Shown here: positions 33,834 through 43,517 of the stretch, piece by piece
Position numbering within the stretch: the stretch's first letter is position 1
Layout of the letters: each line of letters opens with the position of its first letter
NCBI RefSeq assembly: GCF_022345965.1
Contig: NZ_JAKRMU010000001.1
Location: 62,001 to 126,000, forward strand
Direction of reading: 5' to 3'
DNA from: Corynebacterium sp. ACRQK
GTDB taxonomy: Bacteria > Actinomycetota > Actinomycetes > Mycobacteriales > Mycobacteriaceae
DNA: 64,000 nucleotides
The notes under the pieces: model-generated
What the model saw: only the letters and a program-made list of their open reading frames with translations
What the model was told of the DNA's origin: nothing
Database searches by the model: none
Made by a program: the position numbers and the translations under genes

Positions 33834-35699
33834 TCACTCGATCATGCGGACAGCCATGGGCTGCATGCCACCCCAGCGCACATCGGAAATCTTGACGACA
33901 TCGCCGGACTGCGGGGCTTCGATCATTTTGCCGTCACCGAGGTAGAGGGCGACGTGGCCGGGCCAGAACAGCATGTCGCCGCGCTTGGCCTCCGAGGAAG
34001 GAACCTGCTTGCCGGCCGTGTACTGGTAGCCGGAGTAGTGCTGCAGCTCGATGCCTACTTCGTAGAAGGCGTACATCATCAGGCCGGAGCAGTCGAAGCC
34101 AACCTTGTTGTAGTCGCCGTGCGCGTCGGCTACACCGCCGTCGCGAATACCCTTGGTCGGGCCGTGGAAGTTGCCGCCGCCCCATGCGTAGGGCAAGCCC
34201 AGCTGGCTTTCGGCACGCTTGATGACGCGCTCGATCTTCTCTTCGGCGCTGCCGGAGGTATCGGGGCTGCTCGGATCCAGTGCGTCAGCGATGGCCTCAG
34301 CCGGGTTCTCCGGAGTTTCCGGGGCAACGGCCTCGTCGGGAGCCTCGGGTGTCTCTGCAGTCTCCGGGTTCTCCGGAGCTTCAGGAGCCTCGGGAGCCTC
34401 TGCAGCTTCCGGGTTTTCCTGCGCCGCTGGTGCGGTGCTAGTACCGGCGCCCATGGCGCGGTCATACTCCTGGCCTGCTGTTTCGCGGCCCGCGTGGGCC
34501 GCGGCTGCCACGGCACCATCCGGGTTGCCGGATAATGCGGTGGTGAAGCCGGCCATCAGCGCGGATTCGCCGGCCTTGCGCAGACCGTCGAGGGCAGCCT
34601 GGCGCTGGTCATCGCCACTGGGGTTCAGGTCGTAGGAGGACTGCAGCTCCGCCGGGAGCTCCGGCAGACCCGCCGGGTTGCCAAGGGAACCCTGTGCCGG
34701 GGATTCGTCGGACTGGTCGGACAGGTCGGACTCAGTGGATTCGTTAGCCTCAGCCGGCTGAGCGCCCTCAGCGTTCTCAGTGGTCTCGGAGTTTTCAGTG
34801 TTTTTGGTGTTCTCGGTGTTCTCGGCGGAGTCCTCAGTGGACTGAGTCTCCTCCGCCGGAGTCTCCTGGGACTTATCTTCGGAGTCCTCGGCCTTCTCGA
34901 CCTCGGCGCCGGCCTTCTCTGCCGCCTTCTCGGCGACCTTGCGCTTGTCCCAGCTAGAAGCCTCCGGGTGGGTGTTGGTAAAGGTTTCCACAGCGGCGCG
35001 AGCCTCGCGCAGTGCCTTTTCCGCCTTCGACTTCTCATCGAGCAGGCGCTTGTATTCCTTCTGCTTCTCGGTGAGGCTGTTCTGGGAGTTGTTCAGCGTG
35101 TCGCGCGCGGTGTTGTACTTGCTTACTGCGTCGTCGACGGCGGAGTTCGCCTTGTCGCGGGAGTCGCGCAGCGAGGATTCCTCGTTGGCGTTCTGGGTGC
35201 GCGCTAGGTCGAGGCGGTCGACCTCGTTCTGTTGCTTCTTGGAGGCTGCGTCGATATAGGAGGAGCGATCGAGCGAGTCACTAACTGCGTCGCTTCCGCC
35301 GGCAGCCAGGTTCACTGCGGAGGCGTCGCCTCCTTGGGCGTAGGCGGAACGCGCGATGTCGTTCAGCTTCGCCTGTGCCTTGGTTACCTCGGTATCGGAA
35401 TCCTTGAGGCGCCCGCGCGCGTCCACGACCTTGTCCTGGGCCGTTTGGGCAGCGGACTGGCTGTTAACGAGGTCGACGCGAGCCTTGTTGGCATCCTCTC
35501 GCAGCGACCCCATAAGCGTCTCCATCTCGGAAACCTGGGTCTTAGCGCGAGAAACCTGGCCGACGAGGTCGGCCAGGAAGCTTTCGACGGTGCGCTTGTC
35601 GTCGGCCTGGGCGACCATAGTCGTCGACTGCAGCGTCACTCCAGCGGTCACTGCGACGGCCAACACCGTTCGCTTACGGCTTTGTGGTCGTGGTGTCAC
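33834..35699 (-). CDS. Secreted NlpC/P60 peptidoglycan endopeptidase (RipA/RipC-like)
   Basis: A 621-residue exported hydrolase. Signal peptide to about residue 32 (AQA). Residues ~35-250 form a long coiled coil (FLADLVGQVSRAKTQVSEM to EKQKEYKRLLDEKSKAEKAL) as in RipA/RipC. Residues ~265-345 are an acidic Glu/Thr/Ser/Asn-rich stretch and ~430-480 an Ala/Pro/Glu repeat. The C-terminal NlpC/P60 domain has the catalytic Cys ~537 (GFDCSGL) and His ~582 (GHVALY). It cleaves stem-peptide bonds during cell separation. A GTG with AGGAGA upstream is the start. The upstream region has a perfect CRP/GlxR palindrome. Confidence 0.92.
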   Translation of the reverse strand: MTPRPQSRKRTVLAVAVTAGVTLQSTTMVAQADDKRTVESFLADLVGQVSRAKTQVSEMETLMGSLREDANKARVDLVNSQSAAQTAQDKVVDARGRLKDSDTEVTKAQAKLNDIARSAYAQGGDASAVNLAAGGSDAVSDSLDRSSYIDAASKKQQNEVDRLDLARTQNANEESSLRDSRDKANSAVDDAVSKYNTARDTLNNSQNSLTEKQKEYKRLLDEKSKAEKALREARAAVETFTNTHPEASSWDKRKVAEKAAEKAGAEVEKAEDSEDKSQETPAEETQSTEDSAENTENTKNTENSETTENAEGAQPAEANESTESDLSDQSDESPAQGSLGNPAGLPELPAELQSSYDLNPSGDDQRQAALDGLRKAGESALMAGFTTALSGNPDGAVAAAAHAGRETAGQEYDRAMGAGTSTAPAAQENPEAAEAPEAPEAPENPETAETPEAPDEAVAPETPENPAEAIADALDPSSPDTSGSAEEKIERVIKRAESQLGLPYAWGGGNFHGPTKGIRDGGVADAHGDYNKVGFDCSGLMMYAFYEVGIELQHYSGYQYTAGKQVPSSEAKRGDMLFWPGHVALYLGDGKMIEAPQSGDVVKISDVRWGGMQPMAVRMIE

Positions 35700-36100
35700 G
35701 ATCGATTCTCCTGGTGTTTATACAACTGGCTTTGAAGCGAGTGAAACCCTCGGTCCAGCTGACCGCACTTCCCCATGCGATCAGTACAGGTCCCGTCGGG
35801 TGACTCTCAAAAATCACTTCGAGATCAACTCGTTTCAAAAGTTGACACTGGGAACCCTAGAGCACACGAGTCAAGGCCGTAAACTTTTTCACCATGAATC
35901 CCATGAATCGCACTAGTCACATAAGTAACGGCAATTGCCTTGACCTGCGAATAGTAACGGAAAAGTTACGAATGTGATTTATGTCACATTTACGAGCGCG
36001 TAGGTGTGTCGCATTGCAATGTCCGTAGGAAGCCCTAGCTTCTCTAGATTCACCCTTAAGGTTAGTCAATCCCCCAGGCTTGACTATTTTAAACCGTTAT
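35700..36100. other. Long intergenic region upstream of the NlpC/P60 gene
   Basis: Four hundred bases without a convincing gene. It is A+T-richer than its surroundings and holds a cluster of candidate control elements: AGTAACGG at 35924 and 35953, an inverted GTAAC/GTTAC pair (35954-35969), the palindrome at 35973-35988, and CCTTAAGG near 36055. This suggests a multi-input promoter for the cell-wall hydrolase on the minus strand. Confidence 0.6.
35973..35988. promoter_or_regulatory. CRP-type (GlxR) binding site
   Basis: TGTGATTTATGTCACA is a perfect match to the GlxR/CRP consensus TGTGA-N6-TCACA. It is centred about 280 bp upstream of the NlpC/P60 start and 115 bp downstream of the Rv1476-like gene on the same strand. 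GlxR is the global cAMP-responsive regulator of corynebacteria. Confidence 0.7.
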
Positions 36101-36628
36101 CTACTTCTGCTTAGTCCGCAGCTTTGACAACGAAGCGATTACGGCCGCCACGGCCACTGCTAGAACCACTCCCACGTTGGCCAGACCGGTTGGAGCTTCA
36201 TACCCTGCTGCCTGATTGAGGAACTCCTGTGTCGCCTCCGGGTGACTGTTGGCGCCATAGAGAATCTTGTAGTTCGATTCGATGGCATAGCGCGACAAAT
36301 TCTCCGACACTGCCGTCGCCTGACTCGGGGACTTCAGAATCACCGTGTCCGCGTCTGTGCCGTCGAGCACCTTCTGTGCGGCGTCGCGCAGATTGTTGTG
36401 GCGCTCCCCGTCCTGACTGATGTAGCCGATCTTTAGGGTGCCTATTTTGGACGCCGACTCTCCCCTCTCGGTCGCCTCAACCACCTCGTTGAGGCCCTTG
36501 GATAGGCCGGCCGATCCAGACTCCACCTCGGTCGGGAAATCCTCGGCAACGAAGACTGGGGCGTCATTAAGAGAGGTGATGAGCTGCGCAACGTTGTCCG
36601 AAGGGGCAGGGTTAGGCGTATCGGTCAT
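36101..36628 (-). CDS. Rv1476-family membrane protein
   Basis: A 175-residue protein with one C-terminal transmembrane helix (LANVGVVLAVAVAAVIASLSKL) ending in basic KLRTKQK, so the bulk faces the opposite side, probably outside or cytoplasm depending on the unclear orientation. The N-terminal domain is alpha/beta (KIGTLKIGYISQDGERHNNLRDAAQKVLDG). It matches the M. tuberculosis Rv1476 family, which lies between the acn-acnR region and ripA, exactly the arrangement here. No catalytic motif is seen; function unknown. Confidence 0.75.
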   Translation of the reverse strand: MTDTPNPAPSDNVAQLITSLNDAPVFVAEDFPTEVESGSAGLSKGLNEVVEATERGESASKIGTLKIGYISQDGERHNNLRDAAQKVLDGTDADTVILKSPSQATAVSENLSRYAIESNYKILYGANSHPEATQEFLNQAAGYEAPTGLANVGVVLAVAVAAVIASLSKLRTKQK

Positions 36629-36696
36629 GGGACGTTTTTAGCACCAAAAGAGGGGTGGGGGTATCGGCGACACGCTTAAACCCGCAGGATTCGCAG

Positions 36697-36712
36697 CAGG
36701 ACAATCGTACTG
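36697..36712. promoter_or_regulatory. AcnR operator in the acn promoter
   Basis: CAGGACAATCGTACTG fits the AcnR site consensus CAGNACnnncGTACTG reported for corynebacterial and mycobacterial acn promoters. It is directly upstream of a TAAAAT -10-like hexamer (36714-36719), so AcnR bound here would block RNA polymerase. Confidence 0.7.
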
Positions 36713-36853
36713 TTAAAATTTGTTGTGACGTCGCGGCAAGAATGCTGCCACAATGGTAAGCAGAGCCTCCGCCGCGGGCGGCTGTCCCGTGCGTGGCGGC
36801 GACCACATCGACGACGACATTTCGACTAAGAGAAGAGATTAAAGGAGCTCACT

Positions 36854-39664
36854 GTGGCTGAAAGCATTAACTCCTTCGATTCCAAGAGCACTCTGCAGGT
36901 CGGCGAGAAGTCTTACGACTACTTCGCGCTGGATGCTGTGCCGGGAATGGAGAAGCTTCCCTACTCCCTGAAGGTTCTCGGCGAGAACCTGCTTCGCAAC
37001 GAGGATGGTAAGAACATCACTCGCGAGCACATCGAGGCCATCGCCAACTGGGATCCTTCCGCAGAGCCCAACTTCGAGATCCAGTTCACCCCGGCCCGCG
37101 TTATCATGCAGGACTTCACCGGCGTGGCCTGCATCGTTGACCTGGCTACCATTCGTGACGCCGTGGTTGCACTGGGTGGCGACGCAGACGACGTTAACCC
37201 TCTGAACCCGGCTGAGATGGTCATCGACCACTCCGTTATCATCGAAGCATTCGGTAACGCCGACGCTCTGGAAAAGAACGTCGAGATCGAGTACCAGCGC
37301 AACGACGAGCGCTACAAGTTCCTGCGCTGGGGCACCGGCGCCTTCGAGAACTTCCGCGTTGTTCCTCCGGGAACCGGCATCGTCCACCAGGTGAACATCG
37401 AGTACCTGGCCCGCTCCGTCTTCGACAACAACGGCCTGGCATACCCGGACACCTGTGTTGGTACCGACTCCCACACCACCATGGAAAACGGCCTGGGCAT
37501 CCTGGGCTGGGGTGTCGGCGGCATCGAGGCTGAGGCTGCAATGCTCGGCCAGCCGATCTCCATGCTGATCCCGCGCGTCGTTGGTTTCAAGCTAACCGGC
37601 GAGATCCCGGCTGGCGTTACCGCCACCGACGTCGTTCTGACCATCACCGACATGCTGCGCCAGCACGGCGTGGTCGGCAAGTTCGTCGAGTTCTACGGCA
37701 AGGGTGTTGGCGAGCTGCCGCTGGCCAACCGCGCAACCATCGGTAATATGTCCCCGGAGTTCGGCTCCACCGCTGCTATGTTCCCGATCGACGAAGAGAC
37801 CGTGAAGTACCTGGAGCTGACCGGCCGCGACCAGGAGACCTTGGACCGCGTCGAGGCTTACGCCAAGGCACAGGGCATGTGGCTGGACCCGGAGAAGGAA
37901 GTCGAGTACTCCGAGTACCTCGAGCTGGATCTGTCCACCGTCGTTCCTTCCATCGCTGGCCCGAAGCGTCCGCAGGACCGCATCGAGCTGAACGACTCCA
38001 AGGCACAGTTCCGCAAGGACCTGCACAACTACGTCGACGCCGACGCTTCTGCCTCTACCCCAGACTTCGACGCAGAGGGCCCGGCTACCGAGAACACTTC
38101 TGCCCAGGCTGCCGGCACCCCGGCATCCGCTGCTGATGCGAAGGGGAACATTCCTTCCGCAGCAGCAGGCGCAGAGGGCCGCCCGTCCAACCCGGTCACC
38201 GTCAACTACAACGGCGAGGACATCGAGTTGGATCACGGTATGGTCGCCATCGCTTCCATCACCTCTTGCACCAACACCTCCAACCCGTCCGTCATGGTCG
38301 GCGCTGGCCTGCTGGCACGCAACGCTGCTGCCAAGGGCCTGAAGTCCGCACCGTGGGTTAAGACCTCCATGGCGCCGGGTTCCCAGGTTGTTAACGGCTA
38401 CTACGAGAAGGCGGGTCTGTGGAAGGACCTAGAGGCCATGGGCTTCTACCTGGTCGGCTACGGCTGCACCACCTGTATCGGTAACTCCGGTCCGTTGCCG
38501 GAGGAGATCTCCGCAGGCATCAACGAGGGCGACCTGGCCGCCACCGCTGTCCTGTCTGGTAACCGTAACTTCGAGGGACGCATCAACCCGGACGTCAAGA
38601 TGAACTACTTGGCCTCCCCGATCCTGGTAATCGCCTACGCGATCGCCGGCACGATGGACTTCGACTTCGAGACCCAGCCGCTGGGTCAGGATCAGGATGG
38701 CAACGATGTCTTCCTGAAGGACATCTGGCCGTCCACCGAGGACATCGAGGAAGTTATCGCTTCCTCCATCACCAAGGACCTGTACGCCGAGGACTACGCA
38801 AACGTCTTCGAGGGTGACGAGCGCTGGCGTTCCCTGGAGGTTCCGTCCGGCAAGACCTTCGACTGGGATCCGAAGTCCACCTACATCCGCAAGGCTCCGT
38901 ACTTCGACGGCATGAGCAAGGAGCCGGAGGACGTCAACGACGTCAAGGGTGCACGCGTCCTGGCTCTGCTGGGTGACTCCGTGACCACCGACCACATCTC
39001 CCCTGCTTCCACCATTAAGCCGGGCACCCCGGCTGCTCAGTACCTGGATGCAAACGGTGTGGAGCGCAAGGACTACAACTCCCTGGGCGCACGTCGTGGT
39101 AACCACGAGGTCATGGTTCGCGGTACCTTCGCTAACATCCGCCTGCAGAACCAGCTGCTCGACGGTGTTTCCGGCGGCTACACCCGCGATTTCACCCAGG
39201 AGGGTGGCCCGCAGTCCTTCATCTACGACGCCGCTATGAACTACCAGAAGGAGAACACTCCGCTGGTCGTTCTGGGTGGTAAGGAGTACGGCACCGGCTC
39301 CTCCCGCGACTGGGCTGCTAAGGGCACCCTGCTGCTGGGCGTGAAGGCCGTTATCGCCGAGTCCTTCGAACGTATCCACCGCTCCAACCTGATCGGCATG
39401 GGTGTAGTCCCGCTGCAGTTCCCGGAGGGTGAGTCCTGGAAGTCCCTGGGCATCGAGGGCACCGAGACCTTCGACATCGAGGGCATCGAGGAGCTCAACA
39501 ACGGCTCCACCCCGAAGACCGTCAAGGTAACTGCTACCAAGGAGAACGGCGAGAAGATTGAGTTCGACGCCGTGACCCGCATCGATACCCCCGGTGAGGC
39601 AGACTACTACCGCAACGGCGGCATCCTGCAGTTCGTTCTGCGCAACATGATGTCCGGCAAGTAA
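36854..39664 (+). CDS. acn: Aconitate hydratase (aconitase)
   Basis: A 936-residue monomeric 4Fe-4S aconitase of the TCA cycle (IRP1/AcnA type), citrate to isocitrate. Cluster ligands lie in [14 protein letters not shown] and [16 protein letters not shown]; other active-site motifs are [15 protein letters not shown] and [17 protein letters not shown]. An acidic/alanine-rich low-complexity insert of ~50 residues (about 394-448) sits before the cluster domain, as in other actinobacterial aconitases. The GTG at 36854 has AAAGGAG upstream. Codon use is strongly biased, as for a highly expressed gene. Controlled by AcnR. Confidence 0.96.
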   Translation: MAESINSFDSKSTLQVGEKSYDYFALDAVPGMEKLPYSLKVLGENLLRNEDGKNITREHIEAIANWDPSAEPNFEIQFTPARVIMQDFTGVACIVDLATIRDAVVALGGDADDVNPLNPAEMVIDHSVIIEAFGNADALEKNVEIEYQRNDERYKFLRWGTGAFENFRVVPPGTGIVHQVNIEYLARSVFDNNGLAYPDTCVGTDSHTTMENGLGILGWGVGGIEAEAAMLGQPISMLIPRVVGFKLTGEIPAGVTATDVVLTITDMLRQHGVVGKFVEFYGKGVGELPLANRATIGNMSPEFGSTAAMFPIDEETVKYLELTGRDQETLDRVEAYAKAQGMWLDPEKEVEYSEYLELDLSTVVPSIAGPKRPQDRIELNDSKAQFRKDLHNYVDADASASTPDFDAEGPATENTSAQAAGTPASAADAKGNIPSAAAGAEGRPSNPVTVNYNGEDIELDHGMVAIASITSCTNTSNPSVMVGAGLLARNAAAKGLKSAPWVKTSMAPGSQVVNGYYEKAGLWKDLEAMGFYLVGYGCTTCIGNSGPLPEEISAGINEGDLAATAVLSGNRNFEGRINPDVKMNYLASPILVIAYAIAGTMDFDFETQPLGQDQDGNDVFLKDIWPSTEDIEEVIASSITKDLYAEDYANVFEGDERWRSLEVPSGKTFDWDPKSTYIRKAPYFDGMSKEPEDVNDVKGARVLALLGDSVTTDHISPASTIKPGTPAAQYLDANGVERKDYNSLGARRGNHEVMVRGTFANIRLQNQLLDGVSGGYTRDFTQEGGPQSFIYDAAMNYQKENTPLVVLGGKEYGTGSSRDWAAKGTLLLGVKAVIAESFERIHRSNLIGMGVVPLQFPEGESWKSLGIEGTETFDIEGIEELNNGSTPKTVKVTATKENGEKIEFDAVTRIDTPGEADYYRNGGILQFVLRNMMSGK

Positions 39665-39690
39665 GGAATAACTCCTTATAGGCCTGGCAT

Positions 39691-39746
39691 AAGGCGGTGA
39701 CCGGCGCCCTCTTCCCCACAGGGAGAGAAGCGCGGGTCACCGCCTT
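39691..39746 (+). terminator. Long inverted repeat between acn and acnR
   Basis: AAGGCGGTGACC (39691-39702) is the exact reverse complement of GGTCACCGCCTT (39735-39746); the 32-base loop is itself partly complementary (CCCTCTTCCC against GGGAGAG). No T-tract follows. It may terminate or attenuate acn transcripts, adjusting acnR expression, or stabilise the acn mRNA 3' end. Confidence 0.55.
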
Positions 39747-39779
39747 TGTGCTCTTAGACAACACAACGAGGTTAAGCAG

Positions 39780-40349
39780 ATGCCCAAAGTGAGCGACATG
39801 GACCTGGCAGAGCGGAAGGTAGAGATCCTATCCGGCGCGCGCCACTGCTTCGCTACCTACGGCTACGACGGCGCGACCGTCGCCCGGCTGGAAGAAACCA
39901 TCGGCAAGTCCCGCGGCGCGATCTTCCACCATTACGGCAACAAAGATCAGCTGTTTCTCGAGGTTGCCCATGAAGACATGCGCAAGATGGCCGAACTAGC
40001 GGCCGACGAGGGGCTGATCGGCGCGATCCGCGCCCTAGTCAAGTCAAAAGACTTGACCGATTGGTGGGGTATGCGAGTGGAAATCACCCGTCGGGTGAAC
40101 ATTGATCCCTGCTTCGCGGCGAAGTGGGAGCTGGACCAGCTGGCGCTACGTGAGACCGTTCGCACCCGCCTGCGAGAACAGCGCGCCAGCGGGCGAATCC
40201 GTAAGGACGTGGAGATCGAAACAATTGCCCAGACCCTCGAGCTGGTGCTCGAGGGTGTCCTTGGCCGGCTTGCCCAGCGACAGGGCACCGAAGGGCTATC
40301 CGACGCGCTGGACTTCGTGGAAAGCGCGCTGCGTTCCCCCGGACAATAG
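39780..40349 (+). CDS. acnR: TetR-family repressor AcnR
   Basis: A 189-residue TetR regulator. N-terminal helix-turn-helix: VEILSGARHCFATYGYDGATVARLEETIGKSRGAIFHHYGNKDQLF, typical of the family; the C-terminal ligand domain is all-helical. In C. glutamicum AcnR represses acn; an AcnR-type site is present before acn here. It follows acn by 115 bp, with a long hairpin in between. Confidence 0.92.
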   Translation: MPKVSDMDLAERKVEILSGARHCFATYGYDGATVARLEETIGKSRGAIFHHYGNKDQLFLEVAHEDMRKMAELAADEGLIGAIRALVKSKDLTDWWGMRVEITRRVNIDPCFAAKWELDQLALRETVRTRLREQRASGRIRKDVEIETIAQTLELVLEGVLGRLAQRQGTEGLSDALDFVESALRSPGQ

Positions 40350-40367
40350 GCTGTCCAGCCCGGTGAG

Positions 40368-40373
40368 TAGCAT
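40368..40373 (+). promoter_or_regulatory. -10-like element of the ACT-domain gene (leaderless)
   Basis: TAGCAT, 7 nt before the ATG at 40381. It overlaps the acnR 3' flank, giving the ACT/UPF0210 pair its own promoter. Confidence 0.45.
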
Positions 40374-40380
40374 GTAGTGC

Positions 40381-40650
40381 ATGATCGCAATCATGACCGT
40401 CACCGGGCTGGACCACACTGGGATTATCGCCGCCGTGTCCACTGCCCTGGCCGAGCTAGACGTCAATATTCTCAACGTTTCCCAGACCATCATGGACGAC
40501 TACTTCACCATGATCCTGCACGTTCGGATCGACGACTCCCAGCACGGGATCGCCGATGTGCAGGATCGCATGGCGGAGGTCGAGAAGCAGGAGAAGCTTG
40601 TCATCCGAGTGCAGTCGGAGGCCATCTTCTCCGCTATGCACGACGTGTAA
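40381..40650 (+). CDS. ACT domain protein (UPF0237)
   Basis: An 89-residue single ACT domain: [43 protein letters not shown] is the standard beta-alpha-beta ligand-binding unit, with GLDHTGII at the effector interface. Such proteins bind amino acids or act as sensor partners. It is 19 bp upstream of the UPF0210 gene, a common genomic pair in bacteria and archaea. Confidence 0.93.
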   Translation: MIAIMTVTGLDHTGIIAAVSTALAELDVNILNVSQTIMDDYFTMILHVRIDDSQHGIADVQDRMAEVEKQEKLVIRVQSEAIFSAMHDV

Positions 40651-40669
40651 GAATTCGAAGGGGCTAAAA

Positions 40670-42043
40670 ATGAATCCACGTCGTGGCGTCACCAACCAAA
40701 GCAACAACATCCTAGAAACCATCGAGATGATCGAGAAATACCGTCTCGACATCCGAACGGTAACGATGGGCATTAACCTCATGCCCTGCATCCGCGAAAC
40801 GATGGAGGCCACCGCTGAAGCGGTGTTTGAGCGCGTGGTGGACTATGCGCGGAACCTCGTGCCGGTGGCTCAGGAGATCGAACGCGAGCTGGGCATCCCC
40901 ATCGTGAACAAACGTATCTCCGTAACCCCGGTGGGCATCCTCGCCTCGGCTGTAGAGGGCAACCCGGTGCGCATTGCAGAAGCGCTAGACCGCGCGGCCA
41001 CCGAGGTGGGCGTGAACTTCATCGGCGGCTACTCCGCCTTGGTGGACAAGGGGGCCACGCGCGGCGAGCTGGACCTGATCCGCTCGCTACCCGAGGCGCT
41101 GAACGAGACTAATGTCGTCTGCGCGTCTGTGAACGTCGGCAGCTCGAAGGCCGGCATCAACATGAACGCGGTCCGCGAGATGGGGCACGTTATTAAGGAT
41201 GCCTCCACTTATGGTGCGGGCGGTACGCTGGCCTGCGCGAAGCTGGTTGTGTTTGCCAATTCTGTTTCCGACAACCCGTTTATGGCTGGCGCATACCACG
41301 GGGTGGAAGAGCAGGATTGTGTGATCAACGTGGGCGTATCCGGCCCCGGCGTGGTTGACCGTGCAGTTGCCGGAATGGAAGGCGCAACGCTCAACGAGGT
41401 CTCCGAGGAGATCAAGCGCGCGGCATTTAAGATCACCCGCACCGGCCAACTGGTGGGCGTGATGGCCGCGCAGCGGTTGGGTGTTCCCTTCGGTATCGTG
41501 GATCTGTCCTTGGCCCCCACTGCCGAACTCGGCGATTCCGTGGCGCATATCTTGGAACACATGGGGCTCGGCCAGGTGGGCACTCACGGCACCACCGCCG
41601 CCCTGGCGCTGCTGAACGATGCGGTGAAGAAAGGCGGCATGATGGCCTGCTCGCGCGTGGGTGGCCTCTCGGGTTCCTTCATTCCGGTCTCCGAGGACAA
41701 GGGGATGATCGACGCCGTGCGCAGCGGCGCCATCAGCATCGACAAACTGGAGGCTATGACGGCCATCTGCTCCGTCGGCCTGGACATGATCGCAATCCCG
41801 GGCGACACTCCCGCGGAGTCGATTGCCGGCATGATCGCCGATGAGGTGGCCATCGGTGTGATGAACCATAAGACCACGGCAGTGCGTGTCATTCCAGCTG
41901 TCGGCACAAAGGTAGGCGACGACGTGGACTTCGGCGGCCTGCTGGGTTATGCGCCGGTGATCGGCGTGAACCGGGCAAGCAGCGCCGAGTTCATCAACCG
42001 CGGTGGCTTCATCTCCGCCCCGCTGCACGGCTACCGCAACTAG
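40670..42043 (+). CDS. UPF0210/DUF711 (PFL-like) family protein
   Basis: A 457-residue protein of the PFL-like UPF0210 family. Conserved segments: [16 protein letters not shown] near the start, [75 protein letters not shown]. Radical/glycyl features are absent; its reaction is not established. The ATG at 40670 has GAAGGGG upstream; the frame is open through the ACT gene in another phase. Linked with the upstream ACT gene, which may regulate it. Confidence 0.9.
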   Translation: MNPRRGVTNQSNNILETIEMIEKYRLDIRTVTMGINLMPCIRETMEATAEAVFERVVDYARNLVPVAQEIERELGIPIVNKRISVTPVGILASAVEGNPVRIAEALDRAATEVGVNFIGGYSALVDKGATRGELDLIRSLPEALNETNVVCASVNVGSSKAGINMNAVREMGHVIKDASTYGAGGTLACAKLVVFANSVSDNPFMAGAYHGVEEQDCVINVGVSGPGVVDRAVAGMEGATLNEVSEEIKRAAFKITRTGQLVGVMAAQRLGVPFGIVDLSLAPTAELGDSVAHILEHMGLGQVGTHGTTAALALLNDAVKKGGMMACSRVGGLSGSFIPVSEDKGMIDAVRSGAISIDKLEAMTAICSVGLDMIAIPGDTPAESIAGMIADEVAIGVMNHKTTAVRVIPAVGTKVGDDVDFGGLLGYAPVIGVNRASSAEFINRGGFISAPLHGYRN

Positions 42044-42061
42044 GAAGGGGTATTCGCTCGC

Positions 42062-42820
42062 ATGGTGGAGGTCTTTAGGTACGGTCGCTCTTCGGTTGTA
42101 ATCGATGATCCGCTCGATGGGCTCGTGCGGGGAGAGCAATCGGGCACATTCGATCAGCGTTGCACTCTACCCGCAGGGTCGGCCGCACTGAATGCTGCTT
42201 TGTCTAACAACGGCCGCATGCCGGTCGCCGGCAACACCGCAGGATTTAGCGTGGTGCAAACGGTGGTGCTGACAATCGGCGTGGTGCTGTTGGGTCTGGG
42301 AGGCTTCCTAGTTGCCCGTGGAAGTACGCAGCCTCTGGTGATCGGCTTGGTGATCGGGGCTATCGGCCTGCTGATGGCAGGTGTTGCCCTGTATAGCGCA
42401 GCCAAGCGCCGCAGCCGTCTGCGTATCTTGGGCAAGGCCTGGGGAAACGGCTGGCTGCGCTTCGCTCCCGCCCGAGTGGGAGGCGTGTGGATTGCCCGGG
42501 TATCGACGCATAACGACAACGGGGAACGCACCAATACCGAGCGGCGCTATTACTACAAGGCGATGGTGCAGGCCTACCCCACCGACGGCGCCGAACCTTT
42601 CACGTTTCGCACCGGCGAATTCAACGCCCCCGCCAACTGGGAGGGGCAGCCCTATAACCTGCACATGGCCGACGGTCCCATGGATGTGCTGGAGCCCGAG
42701 TTCACGAACGGCTGGACCATCTGCCGGTACATCGCGGGTCGTCCGGAAACAGCCACGATCTCTACCGACTTGTCGGCCAAGCAGGTCAAGGCGGCTCTAG
42801 AGGTTTCGCAGGTCCGCTAG
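42062..42820 (+). CDS. Two-TM membrane protein, DUF3592-like; paralog of the 62200 gene
   Basis: A 252-residue protein: ~60-residue polar N-terminus, two membrane helices (residues ~64-85 and 90-112), then a ~135-residue domain starting AWGNGWLRFAPARVGGVW, a polar NDNGERTNTERR stretch, YYYKAMVQAYPTDG and NGWTICRYIAGRPE. The 62200 gene has the same order and matching motifs, so they are paralogs. A start at an inner Met (~residue 53) is possible but leaves a very short leader. No function is recognised. Downstream of the UPF0210 gene by 18 bp; overlaps lrp by 24 bp. Confidence 0.6.
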   Translation: MVEVFRYGRSSVVIDDPLDGLVRGEQSGTFDQRCTLPAGSAALNAALSNNGRMPVAGNTAGFSVVQTVVLTIGVVLLGLGGFLVARGSTQPLVIGLVIGAIGLLMAGVALYSAAKRRSRLRILGKAWGNGWLRFAPARVGGVWIARVSTHNDNGERTNTERRYYYKAMVQAYPTDGAEPFTFRTGEFNAPANWEGQPYNLHMADGPMDVLEPEFTNGWTICRYIAGRPETATISTDLSAKQVKAALEVSQVR

Positions 42821-43276
42821 GGCCTGCAGCAGCTGGCCGTGGCGGGCGGGGATGCGGGAGCGCAGGATGATCTCCGTTCGCGTGCGCTGCACCCCTTCGA
42901 CTTCCTGCAATTTCAGGGTGATCTGCTCTAGGTGCTCGTGATCGCGCGCCACCACTCGGCATGACAGGTCGTAGGGTCCGGCGATGGAGTGTGCCTCTGT
43001 GATCCACGGGATCCTCAGGATCGCCGCCGTCGCCTGATCTAACGCCCGCTGGTCCAGCGTGACGTGCACGAAAGCGCCTAGCGGGCAGCCGAGCGCGCCC
43101 GGGTCGAAATGCGGGGCGAAGCTGCCGATCACCCCCCTTTCCACGAGTTTGTCTATACGACTGCTCACCGTCGCGCGCGCCACCCCGAGCATGCGCGCGT
43201 ACTCGCGTACCCCGGCCTTGGGTCTTTCGTTGAGTAGCATGCAGAGCTCGATGTCTATCCGGTCGAGGTCTCTCAT
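42797..43276 (-). CDS. Lrp/AsnC-family transcriptional regulator
   Basis: A 159-residue regulator: N-terminal HTH (DIELCMLLNERPKAGVREYARMLGVARATVSSRIDKLVERGVI) and C-terminal RAM effector domain (VHVTLDQRALDQATAAIL, GPYDLSCRVVARD, VEGVQRTRTEIIL). Such proteins sense amino acids and often control the divergent gene, here the oxidoreductase at 43518, with 241 bp between the starts. GAAAGG precedes the ATG. Its 3' end overlaps the convergent membrane-protein gene by 24 bp. Confidence 0.9.
   Translation of the reverse strand: MRDLDRIDIELCMLLNERPKAGVREYARMLGVARATVSSRIDKLVERGVIGSFAPHFDPGALGCPLGAFVHVTLDQRALDQATAAILRIPWITEAHSIAGPYDLSCRVVARDHEHLEQITLKLQEVEGVQRTRTEIILRSRIPARHGQLLQALADLRNL
42808..42827. 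terminator. Hairpin within convergent gene overlap
   Basis: GCAGGTCC (42808-42815), loop GCTA, GGGCCTGC (42820-42827): 8-bp stem with one G-T pair in the region where two genes overlap tail to tail. The loop holds the plus-strand stop codon. No T-tract. Confidence 0.4.
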
Positions 43277-43469
43277 TCTTCCGACCTTTCTTTGTTACGC
43301 CCACGAACGGCCTGTTGGCAAGAAACATCTACTTTTGTGTGCAAATCTGGTCTTGCTTGGGTTGGATTCTAGGCCATTGGCCTAGTTTTCGACCCTGGAA
43401 CCTAAAAAACCTTTGCTAAATGAACTATTTTTCCGAGCAAGCTATCTGGTTCCACCAGCTGTCGCTTAA

Positions 43470-43485
43470 TGTGATTCAAACCACA
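43470..43485. promoter_or_regulatory. GlxR-like site before the oxidoreductase gene
   Basis: TGTGATTCAAACCACA matches TGTGA-N6-TCACA except one base. It lies ~32 bp before the start codon at 43518, so binding there would overlap the promoter or ribosome site, suggesting repression. Confidence 0.5.
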
Positions 43486-43517
43486 AACTGACAGCTCGTA
43501 CGAAAGGGTGAACAGCG

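Noticed and set aside
36720..36853. RipA (AraC-type iron regulator) site in the acn leader
   Set aside because: GGCG/GAC-like words exist but none fits the RRGCG-N4-RYGAC pattern I remember.
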